Below, piece after piece: positions 46,401 to 58,400 of a stretch of DNA of 64,000 nt. This DNA is from Rhineura floridana. Its lineage: Eukaryota; Chordata; Lepidosauria; Squamata; Rhineuridae. Position numbers and translations under genes: made by a program. A model generated the notes under the pieces. The model made no database searches. It had not been told where the DNA came from and was given only the letters and a program-made list of their open reading frames with translations. Within the stretch, counting starts at the first letter, position 1; each line of letters begins with the position of its first letter. Location: assembly GCF_030035675.1 (NCBI RefSeq), contig NC_084480.1:15457263-15521262 (forward strand), in the 5' to 3' direction.

Positions 46401-49400
46401 CTGGATACAGAGGCCCAGGAGGTCTCATGTGGCCCCTGGACCCGAGATGTCCCACCCCTGCTTATAAGTCATGAGCTCTTGGGCATATCTCTGTTGACTT
46501 GAAGAGTTGCCAGATGTATCTTATAGCCAGGCTTCCACAGGCAGGGGAACATCAAAAGGCCCAGTGTCCACAGCCCTGGCCTTCCTCATTCAGCACACAA
46601 AAAGCCACAACCACAGGACTGTCTGGCTGCTTCTTATTTATTAGGGACGGGAAGCTGCATCACACCCACACTTTCCCCAGTGAATATTCCCCCACAGTTT
46701 ACACCTTGCCCTGTAGCCTAGCAGCCCTTTTCCCCACCAGGCCCTCTCTTCCCCAGGCTTTCCCTTCCTCCGTTATATGGGACTCTGAAGGTGCACTGCC
46801 AACAGCTGCCTGTGTCCCCAGCTGTTCCTTATTTGGCTTGTCTCCCAGCCATTCTTCATCCTCAAACTCTGTTGGCCAGGGACCTGATCCAGCATCCACA
46901 CAGGAGGAAAGCCAATGAGGTAGTTCCTTCACACCAGGGACGCCCAATGTGGTGCCCTCCAAAAATTGCTGGACTCCAGCTCTCATCAGCCCCAGCTAGC
47001 ACAGCCAATGCTCAAGGATGATGGGAGTTGAAGTCCATCAAAGGAACATAGGTAGGAAGCTTATTCCGTTGGTCCATCTAGCTCAGTATTGTCTATACTG
47101 ACCGGCAGCAGCTCTCCCAAGGTTTCAGACTGCAAGGGGACTTCCCCTGTCCTCCATGGAGATGTCAGGGATTGATCTGGAACCTTCTGCATGCAAGCAG
47201 ATGCTCTCTCACTGAGCTATGGGTCTTTCCTGAATCTGCATCTGGAGGACACCATATTAGCTTACCCGTTATACCTGGTGGTTGAGAAGGTAATCATATT
47301 AGCTTGTAACCTTTAGTTCACAGTTGTGGCCCTGTGTAAAAGAAATGTGGAGAGCTATGCACCAGATATGGAAGCCCATCTGTCTTCTGAATAAAGGAGA
47401 GAAGGGTGCCTATTCCATCTTGTAGAGTAGTTTTGGTAGTAACTCATAGTAGTGGCTGCCAATTCACTAAGGATTAGACTTTACCTTTAGATCTTTATAA
47501 ACCTCCCATGGTAATTACACAAATTATTCATCCCCTGCGAAGTGATACTAAATCACAAATGCTTATGTTTCAGATGGAGGCATTTCTCAGCTGCTAAAGC
47601 CGGAAGAACCACAGAACGTTCACAAGTGGCTAGTGAAATTCAATGTCCGCCCCTCTTTAGACCCAGAAGACAAAGGCTGCTACCTCACCATTGGCCAAGA
47701 TCAGCAGCTGGAAGATTGCAACTTCAATGTGTCTGCTAAAAGCTTCTTCATTATTCATGGATGGACAGTAAGTAAAGTGGAGCTCTTGACTGCTCCAGGT
47801 TGCTCTTGGAAAAAGAGGAGCTGCCCAGGTTGCGTGCATCCTATGTAGGGTTGCCAGGTTCAAGGCCTGAGACTGATCCTGTATCTTTAGGAGAAGAGAA
47901 AATCAGCCAAGTGCAAGTGTTCTTGCAACACTGTAATGGGAAAAACCACAAGGTGGAATTCTCCCTTCCCCCTGGACAACTTTTAAGGATACAGAAGAAG
48001 ACCTCTTGGTTGCCAGGCCCAACCTCCTTTAAAAGTTGTGCAGGGGGAAGGGAGGATTCCACCTTGTGGTTTTTTCCATTATAGGGTTGCAAGAACACCT
48101 GCCCTTGGCTGACTTTCTCTTCTCCTAAAGGTACTGGATCAGTCTCAGCCCTTGAACCTGGCAACCCTAATCCTATGATACTTTAAGTTCAACACAGAGC
48201 ACCTTTGCCTTGTTGTGATGTGGCTTCTACACCAGCTGTTTCTAGATATCTCTATCTCTAGGTTTCTGAAATGAGAGTTCTCCTTTAAATCACTCCCTAT
48301 TCTTTGGAAAGGTGCCATTGGATGAGCTGCTATGATGCTAGGCAGGGCAGGCAAAAGAACCTATGGAAGCAGGGGCCTGGGGAAGGAAGAGGAAGAGGCC
48401 TCATTAATTAGTAATCCTTGTCTCAGAGCCTCAGAATTCTTGCGTTTTGCTCAGAAATCTCATCGTAATGGAGGGGAGTAGGGGACAGGACAAACTCCAA
48501 CCTTAGCCTCCATTTTGTGTCTGTGCACTGGGACTGACAGATGCTATTGGAGGTCACTGATTCATAGGGTCACCGTAAGTTGTAATTGAGTTGAAGGCAC
48601 ATAACAACAACAACTGGGACCCTTAGAATAATTGCAGTGTAAGGATGGATCTGTCCATTTCGGTTATCTCAGTTTCTAATTCTTCCACTCCAAAATTCAG
48701 TTTTCTTTATTTCTGCAGCATTTTGCAATTTTTAAAAAAATCATCATGAAAATTCATCAATAGTGCAAATTTTTCCTAATAAACACATTTTGTATGCAGT
48801 TTGGACTAATGATCACATTTTTGCAAGCAATTTCTCCTAATATAATATAATGCTAAAGGGTCTGGAAGAGGCCATATTGGGTTTGGGAAACCAGGAAGAG
48901 GCCTAGCCCAGACCTTGCTCCCTGGAGGGCTTCCCATCCCTCTTGTCTCCCCAAACCCTTTCAAATTTGGCAGAACTTTGGCTAATACTAATACTTTTAA
49001 CCTATATACCTCTTTACACTTTTCAGAGCACTTCACATACATTAATTCAGTAAGACTTAAATAGCAACACTTCAAACTAACTCAGTGTTATCTCCAGATT
49101 GGGGATGGGGAGCTGATGGTCATTGAGAGTCCATAAGAACATCAGAAGAGCCATGCAGGATCAAAGGCCCATCTAGTCCAGCATCCTGTTTTCACAGTGG
49201 CCAATTAGATTCCACTAGGAAGCCCACAAGTAGGGCATGAACGCCAGTGCCCTCCCTCATTGTTACTTGTAAGAAGAGCCCTGCAAGATCAGACCAAAGG
49301 CCCACCTACTATAGCACTCTGTTCTCACAGTGGCCAACTGGATGCTTATAGCTAGCTTGACAGCAGGACCTGCAATTCCCAGCAACTGGAATTCAAAGAC

Positions 49401-52400
49401 CTCTTGCCTCTCATGGTGGAGGTAGAAAATAGCCTGCATAGTTAGTAGCTGTTGATACCTTGATCCTTTTGCCTCATCATCTTTTAAAGCCATCCACATT
49501 GGTGGGCATCACTGCCTCTTGTGGGAACAAATTCCATCGTTTAACACAGCACTGTGTGAAGAAGTCCTTTCTTTTGTCTGAATCTCCCAACACTCAGCTT
49601 CATTGGATGTTCCCAAGTTACAGAGTAGGATGCCTAAAGCCCTCTTCAGACATTTGAGGGGATCTCTGTAGAAGAGTTATTTCTCTTTCCCCCCCCATAC
49701 ACACACAATTGATAACGAGGACATTGAACTTGTCAAGGATGATCAATACCTCGGCACAGTCATTAACCAAAATGGAGACAATAGTCAAGAAATCAGAAGA
49801 AGGCTAGGACTGGGTAGGGCAGCTGTGAATAAAAAACTTTCAATAAAAAACTGAAACATGTTGCTTGCGTAAGTATTCAACCCCCACACATTAATATTTG
49901 GTACAGCTACCAGTAATGATTTGAAACAAATGCTGTTGAAAATTAAAGAGGAAAGCACAAAAGCAGGACTACAGCTGAACATCAAGACTAAAGTAATGAC
50001 AATGGAAGATTTACGTAACTTTAAAGTTGACAATGCGACATTGAATTTGTCAAGGATTATCAATACCTTGGCATACATTAACCAAAATGGAAATAGTCAA
50101 GAAATTAGAAAAGGCTAGGATTGGCAAGGGCAGCTATGAGAGAACTAGAAAAGGTCCTCACATGCAAAGATGTATCACTGAACACTAAAGTCAGGATCAT
50201 TCAGACCATGGTATTCCCAATCTCTATGTGTGGATGTGAAAGTTGGACAGTGAAAAAAGAAGATAAGAGAAAAATCAACTCATTTGAAATGTGGTGTTGG
50301 AGGAGAGCTTTGTGCATACCATGGACTGCGAAAAAGACAAATAATTGGGTGTTAGAACAAATTAAACCAGAACTATCACTAGAAGCTAAAATTATGAAAC
50401 TGAGGTTATCCTACTTTGGACACATCATGAGAAGGCATGATTCACTAGAAAAGATAATAATGCATGGAAAAACAGAAGGAAGTAGAAAAAGAAGGCCAAA
50501 GAAGAGATGGATTGATTCCATAAAGGAAGCCACAGACCTGAACTTACAAGATCTGAACAGGGTGGTTCATGACAGATGCTCTTGGAGTTACTGATTCATA
50601 GGGTTGCCATAAGTCGTAGTCGACTTGGAGGCACATAACAACAACAACAACCATACACACACATACATGTTGAAATAATTTGTAAGGGATGATGCATGGG
50701 CTAGCCACACACCCAAATGTCAGTGTGTCCTGTGTCCACATGACACTTCCTTGTCTCTGCATTTTGGCAATAAGTGAGAGTGTTCTGTGTGCATGCTGAT
50801 ATACATGCGCAGACCTCCTCTATGTGCAAGGGGACCCTTGTCTCTTCAGTGGACATGAGTAGGGCAAATGTGGGTGAGGATGCCTGTAAAGGAGTCTGTC
50901 TAGTCAATTCCTGCTAGAGTAGATACTTGAATTGTGAGCTTTTTGGTTCACAGCTTGGTTTTTTTAGCCCCTAGCTCTTGATTAACAGATTAATAGATGA
51001 CGTGACTGGTCTTGGGTAACTCCTAGTTTGAAATTCTGAACCATAACACTCTCTCAGGCACAGTTTGTCTGTTCTAACCTTTTGACCCCAAGTTCAAACA
51101 CAGCCAGCAAAACATTAAAAACGCCATAAAAATCATATTAAAAACATGCACTCATAGGCACTTTTTCCGCACCCCCCCCCAAGTCTTTGGAAGGCCAAGG
51201 TCTGTATCTTAAAGTCCTATGACCAGAAAGGAACTAAGGGAAAAGGCCATAGTTCAGTGGTAGAACATCTGCTTTGTATGTAGAAGGTCCCAGGTTCAGT
51301 TTCCGGCATCTCCAGGTAAGACTGAGAGAAAATCCTGCCTTAAACCCTGGAGACTGCAAGTCAGTGTGGATAAAACTTAGCTAGATGGACCCAATGTTCT
51401 GACTGATAAGGGAGCTTCCTATTTTTCTATTCCTAAATATGGATTCTTTTCCTTCCAGATGAGTGGCATGTTTGAGACCTGGCTGGGAAGCTTGGTGTCA
51501 GCTCTGCAGGAACGGGAAAAGGATGCCAACGTGGTGGTGGTTGACTGGCTCGCCCTCGCCCACCAGCTCTACACAGACGCTGTGAACTACACCAGAGTGG
51601 TTGGGAAAGAGGTCGCAAAGCTGCTTAACTGGTTGCAGGTAACTTTTCTGCCAAAGGCTCTGGCAAGAATTGTGCAAGAAAGCCACTGTCAGAACTTGCA
51701 CCAAACTTATGCCCTAGAAACACCAGGCTTGCTGCTACATGACCTGACGAGACCTTCCGTTATTGCAAATCGCAGGCTGATTGGTGGGATGGGGTAGATG
51801 GCGTTGCTGATGCTTGGGCTTCTCTCATCGTGCATGTTAAGTCGGCATGCACCAGAGCTTTTGTCCAGAAACCTGGGGAATGTGATCTGCTTCTAATACT
51901 TTAGAAGAGGGATGGGGGAGCCATCGGTCCTCCAGGTTTTTTTTCTTTTTTGGAGTCCAACTCTCATTGGTCCCAGCCAGCATGGTTAATGGTCAGGGTG
52001 GAAGGAAGTTGTAGCCCAGCGATAGCTTGGGGGGGCACATATTCCCTGTTGCTGCTTCAGAAGCCCCTTCTTTTCTGCCATCCTTCGCTCTTATCCAGTG
52101 CTCTTGCTGGGACTTGCTCGTTTGTCCCACCTCACCATATCTAGAAGTTGGTAGATCCTGTTGTCACTTGGATAATGGAAGGTTGGGGTTGTAGCCGTGA
52201 AGTCATCCCATTAGCCCAAGGACTTCTGCCTGCACAATGGAGCTTCCCCTGTGTGCCTGCTGTGCCCCCTAAATCTGCTCTGGAGGGCTGGGAAAAAACC
52301 CAGAATAGAATTTGGGGGGGGGTCATGGGGAGAGGAAGTCACATTGCACAGGTGGAAGTCCTTGCACCTTCCCTTGTGCTTTGGGGGTCATAGAATCATA

Positions 52401-55400
52401 GGATAGTAGAGTTGGAAGGGGCCTATAAGGCCATCAAGTCCAACCCCCTGCTCAGTGCAGGGTTGGAGGGAGACGTCATTTTCTCGATTTGGGATTCTAG
52501 CACCTTGCTTCTTTTTTACGCCTATTGTTTTTACTGACATATGTATATTACTTTCTTTTCCCATAGCCTGTCAGCTCCTCTTCACCAATTTTGCTTTCCC
52601 CCCATCACTCCACCTTTTCCACAGTTGAATAACTGCTACCTGTCTGCATTTGAATAGCCTTCCCACACCTGTTGATGAGCCTCTTGTTCTTCCAGGCTCC
52701 TGTTATTCATCTCTGCCTGGCTCAAGTCTTTTGCAACTGAGCTGCAGCTCAGTGGTAGAGAATCCCAGGCTCAATTCCCACCATCTCCCAAATTCAATCC
52801 CCACCGTCTCCAGATAGGGTTGGGAGAGACCTCTGTTGAAATCCTGGAGAGCCACTGCCAGTCAGTGCAGACAATACTGAACTAGATGGACCAATGGTCC
52901 AACTCTGTATAAGGCAGATTGCTCTGTTCTACACATCCAGAATGATCCCCCCCCCACTTTAATCCATAGTTGCTGATTGGTACAGTCCTTTCTGGACCAT
53001 AGCACCTCAGAGTGCAGGTAGAGGGTTGCATCTTTGAATGGAGAGACTGTGGGAAGCTGTTTGTGCATAAACCAATGTACTGGGCTCTAACCTTTGCCTG
53101 GGCATCCTTGCTTTTTACAGACATCAACGTTAGGCAGCTGTCAAACCCTGTGATTCCCCCACCTGCCATGTAAATGGTACTGTCCTAGAAGGACTGTATC
53201 TGCATAGTAACCCTGAATGTGTAGTTTTGTTCCTACATAACTACCTGCCATTGCTTGAGGGATGGTTTGTCTGCTGATTTATTTATTTACAAATATTTCT
53301 ATACGCCAACATTAAATATATATATGTCAAGGCTGTGAGTACCATTTGTTGTTGCTTTGGTCCTGTCTTGCTTCCCACAATATCTGTTCCCCCTCCTGTT
53401 ACTCGGGAACAGCAGGGGTCAAAACACTCGCACCAGGTGGCTTGCACAAGGTTTAGGTGCACAAAACAATCAGGCAGAGGCATCAAACGTCACTTGCATC
53501 ATCAACTTAATGAGGCCCTGAGTGTTTTGCAAAGTAGAACCTCTCTGGCTCATGCGGGTATCCTGTGTGCGCCCTCCTTTTCCAGGCCGAGAGAGAGGAA
53601 TCTCCTTTACAGTGATCATATTATGCAAAAGAGTTCCAGCATGCAAAGATGCTCTTCATCTATGAGCAGCCGGCTAATCCTGTTACTGTTGCCCTTGCAG
53701 GAGAAAGAGCACTTCCAACTCCAAAATGTCCACCTGATTGGCTACAGCCTCGGTGCCCATGTAGCTGGCTATACTGGCAACTATGCACGTGGGACAATAG
53801 GCAGAATTACAGGTAAACCAATCCTCAAATGGTCTTCTCTCTTGTTTCCCCAGAATTAATGTGCTTTGTTGTCTTGTTTTCTGAAACCACTAAATGCCCT
53901 GTCCTCTGCTTGAGGCAGCTTCTTAGCCTGTGAAACCTGGTAAATCCTGAAGCAACATGCATTGCCTCGGGTAAGCCTCAGTCAGACCAGTTCTGCATCT
54001 GACTGGAAGCCACGCAAAACAGGCTTGGATAGTTTGAACTTCCCCTCTCTTCTGCCTGATGGTGTGGATCAGGCCATGCTTCTACAGTCTTGGGAGGGAT
54101 ATACGGTTGTGCTCTTGTTTTGAAAGACAGGGAAGTAGCTCTAGGGAAGGAATTAGGCTGTAAATGGGGTTAAGGGTGGAGGATGCATGAATGTTAGAAA
54201 GAAGAATTGGGGGGGGGGAATGGTTCCACAGAAGTAGAATCTAGCCTATAGATGCATGCCCTTCTGCACCCATTGCTGCTTGCAGCAAATGCCTTAAAAC
54301 AGTATTCATCAACCCCAGATATTGTTGGACTACAATTCCCATCATCCATGTCCACTGGCTAAGCTGGCAGTGGATAATGGGAATTGTAGTCCAATCACAT
54401 CTGGGGACCCAAGGTTGAAGAATGTTGCTCTAAAGCAGTGATAAGGAACACTGTGACCCTCCAAATGTTGTAGTCCAGCAATTCCCATCATCCCTGACCG
54501 TTGGCCATGTTGGCTGGGGCTGATGGGAGTTGGAGTTAAAAGCATCTGGTTGTACTCAGATTCCCCATTTATGACCTCAGGCCTGGCCTCCCTATCCAGA
54601 AGAATGAGGTGGTAGAATGAACTATACCATTTTCAGAATGCACATAGGGGATAACATGTTTGGATGCTGTTCTGTGTGAGTATTCCCTGGCAACAGAAAA
54701 TGATCACATCATGAAGATAAAGATTCTAGCCCAAATGCTTCCCTTCTTTGCTGGTTTTCAAGAGAGCTTTTTAAAAAATGATATAGGTAACATTCAAAAA
54801 TGTATGTGCCCCCTCCCTCGCTGCTATATCATGAATTGGTATAATCTGTTTTGCCACCTAATTTAGGTCCAGTCTAAATTTTGGTGGGTTCCATAGTCAG
54901 TGGGTATGGGAAGGAAAATGTCGAATTTGGCCCATGAGGGATCTGGCCTGTGGAGCCAAAAAGGTGCCCCACCCCTGACTTAAAGGAACCTGTAGCAAAG
55001 AAAGGAACTCCTCCAGGATGGCGCCAACAATTTGTTCTTTTAGGCGCCTCCTTAAGACTCTTTTAATTTTTTTTTAAATAATAAAAAGGCTTTTACAGGG
55101 TATCATTGTTTGGCTGTTATTCCTGTTGGACTTACAGATAGATTTAATGTACTTCTAATTGTTTTTAACTTTGTATCGTCTTTAAAAGCATTTCTAAATT
55201 GCTTTATATTTAAGATCTGTGTTTTGCATTTATTTTGCATTTATTTATTTGTTTTGTACGCCACCACGTTTTCAAAAGGTTGGAAGCTGACAAATTTTAA
55301 AAAAATAAATAAATAAAGGGGGGGGAAATTACATTACATTACTGAAGAAGTTGAAATGCAGGGTGGGCTCATCACGTAATGGCAGCGCCCCTCCATTGCA

Positions 55401-58400
55401 TGCAAAAGGTCCCAGGCTTGTTCACCAGTGTCTCTGGATAACAGAGCTGGGACAAGCTACCAATAGCTCAGAGGTACGGCACATCATTTGCATGCAAAAG
55501 GCCCCAAGTTTGATGCCTGACAAGTCCACTTAAAATGGCTGGAGATGCCAGGAATTGTCTGAGATGCTGAAGAGCTGCTGCCAATCAGAGTAGACGATAC
55601 TGGACTGGATGGATGAATATTTTGACCTGGTATAAGGCAGCTCCCTACGAGATAAGGCGCCTTCCTATGAAATGTCTGTGGTCATCTCAACTGAAGGACT
55701 AACAGTATACCTCTGATGATGCAGGGTTGGATCCAGCTGGGCCGATGTTTGAGGGAGTTGACCCCAACAGGCGCCTCTCTCCAGACGATGCAGACTTTGT
55801 GGATGTCTTGCACACGTATACAAGGGAAACTCTTGGGATCAGCATCGGGATCCAGATGCCTGTGGGTCACATTGACATCTACCCCAACGGCGGAGACGTC
55901 CAGCCGGGATGCAGCTTGAGCGATGTCTTGGGAGCACTTGCTTATGGGAGTAAGTTCTTCTGCTTGCTTGAAGTTGGCATTGGCAAGCTTGCAAGCTCTG
56001 CCATGTTGGAATAACTTGCCATTGGCAAGAGGCTGTCCACAACCTAAACAGGTGGATATCCTGCAGTTGTAGAATACTTCCCGGCATAAATTAAACAGAT
56101 GAATGGGTATAGAGGAGGAGGTTATTTGTGTTCTGAATTATTTTACTCCTTGCAGAAACCATAGTGCTAGCATGTGGATCTACAAAAGCTATTGTAGTGA
56201 CTAAAGGCCCATCTACACTATACATTTAAAGCAGTTTGATACCACTTCAAACAGTCATGGCTTCCCCCAAAGAATCCTGGGAACTGTAGTTTGTTAAGGG
56301 TGCTGAGAGTAGTTTGGAGACCCCCCATTCCCTTCACAGAGCTATAATTCCCCAAGTTCCCCGGGAAGAGGAATGGATTGTTAAATCACTCTGAGAAATG
56401 TAGCTTTATGAGGGGAATAGGGGTCTTCTAACAACTCTCAGCACTGTTAACAAATTACAGTTCCCAGGATTCTTTGGGGGACGCCATGCCTGTTCATAAT
56501 GGTATTATAGTGCTTTAAACATATAGTGCAGATGAGGCCTAAGACTGAAGGACAAGTCAGGAAATTCCTGGTTCACTTTCTCCCCTGCCATGAATTCACA
56601 ACATGCTCTTGGGCAGGTCTCTCTGCAACATGGAGATAACAGTCTTACTCTCATTTGTATCCTAACCTTCCCCCACTTTGCTCAGAGTGGTGTACATGCA
56701 TGTGGGTTACCCTACTTCTGATTGGCCAATGTGAGAACAGGATGCTGCACAAGATGGGCCTTTCACCTGATCCAGCAGGGCTCTTATGTTCTTCTTTATC
56801 CTCAAAACTCTGTGAGGGAGGCTAGCCAGAAGTCAACCAGTCAGCTTCATGGCTGAGTTGGGCTTTGACCATGGATCTCCCTAGCCAAAATCCACTTCGG
56901 TACTCTAACCACTATACCACACTGGCTCACTCACCTTATGGGGCTCTTGCCTCCGCAGGGCTGTTGTAAGGGTTATAAGATTTAATGCATGGCAAGTGCT
57001 GTGAATATACAAATTCTGAGTATTAATAATCTCATATTTAAACCTTGTCAGCAGCCTGCCCCCTAATTAGGAACTCCCTAGTTTTAATCTTGCCTCAGTC
57101 ATGACCTCACTCAATGGCCATAGGGAAGCCACTCTCTTGGCCTCAGTCAGGCCATCTGCAATATTGGGAAATAATAAGACTGATGGACTTTATAGCATTG
57201 TGGGGATTATAGCTAGATATTGGCCTGCTTCACAGGTCACACTAAGCCAAATTATGGTTTAGGGAGAACGCATAGTTTCTGGGAGAGGAGATCATTGCTG
57301 CTTTGCTGCTCTGCTATCATTTTGCTGCTGCAAAATGTTAAACCATAGTTTGGTTTAGTGTGTCATCCAAACCAGGGCTTATGTTTTAGAGATCCTGGAC
57401 AAACCATAAGGCAGAAACCATAAAGGAAACTTTGATGACAGCTTGTGGTTAGTCTGGAGAAGGCTCTCTGGGAGCCTGCACACTCACACTAAGCTGGGGT
57501 GAAGAACTAGACCCAGACAGCAGGCCAGATCCTTGTCTCTGCCACCCTTGCAGGCCAACTTTGGCAGGTGGGTGGGACTACCCACTTGTCTAACATCAGG
57601 TGATTGACACCTATCGAACTTCAAAGGAATGCTGTAAGTGCCAGTTAGCCATCGCTTCAGCACCAATCGCCCTTCAAAGGAGCTCTCTGTGGTGGTTAAA
57701 CCATAGTTTGGCTTAGCATGGTGTGTGAACCAGGCCAGTCAGTTTGAACTCTTCAAAATGGTGTACAAATGTTAAGTATTCTTCTTCATATTTCATTTTT
57801 TGAGGTTTGTCACCCTTTTTGCTTATGGAAACAAGAAAAAGCAGTGTTCTACTTAGTTGCTCGTGAAGGCTCTTGCCTTTCCTGGCCAATGAGTACAAAG
57901 TCACTTAGGTGACTTGACAAGCATTTGGCAAGTTCATTTAATCCAATTAAAAGGTTAATTTCAAATACAGCTATTTCAGATTGTGAAATGACTGAATATA
58001 TTGTTGTTATGTGCCTTCAAGTCGATCACGGCGGAAACCCTGAATATATTAGATGTCCTATATTTAGGTTCTGCATTGATTCTTACGATGCTTCCTCCAG
58101 GGTACACTTTGGGTTGTGCTGCAGAATTTCTGGCTACAGGCCTGCCTGGTATGTGGCCAAGTTTGGCTCGTGCTGAACTACAATGCATCTAGAGGCCTGT
58201 AAATCTTGCCGCACGTGTGCCTGTCTTTCTACTGAAGTGGAGAATACTAATTGGCTGGCTTACTGCCTTACGACTGTTTCCTGTATTCCCCTGCCTCCCC
58301 TTCCCATCCGTCAATCTAGATATCGGGGACGTTGTGAGGTGTGAACACGAACGGTCTGTGCACCTCTTTGTGGACTCCCTTGTGAACAAGGATAAGCAGA

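Larger units (their letters stand above)
53813..55724. other. LIPG intron 4
   Basis: Contents in order: unassigned to 54290; two family A MITEs (about 54300-54420 and 54435-54548); a hAT-like scrap (54895-54975); an L2-type 3' end (54990-55318) with an (AATA)n tail; a SINE head (55375-55430); a SINE (55440-55655). Confidence 0.55.

Noticed and set aside
53335-53859. 174-residue frame containing GYSLG
   Set aside because: Only 53701-53812 is exon. The rest is intron read in the same frame.
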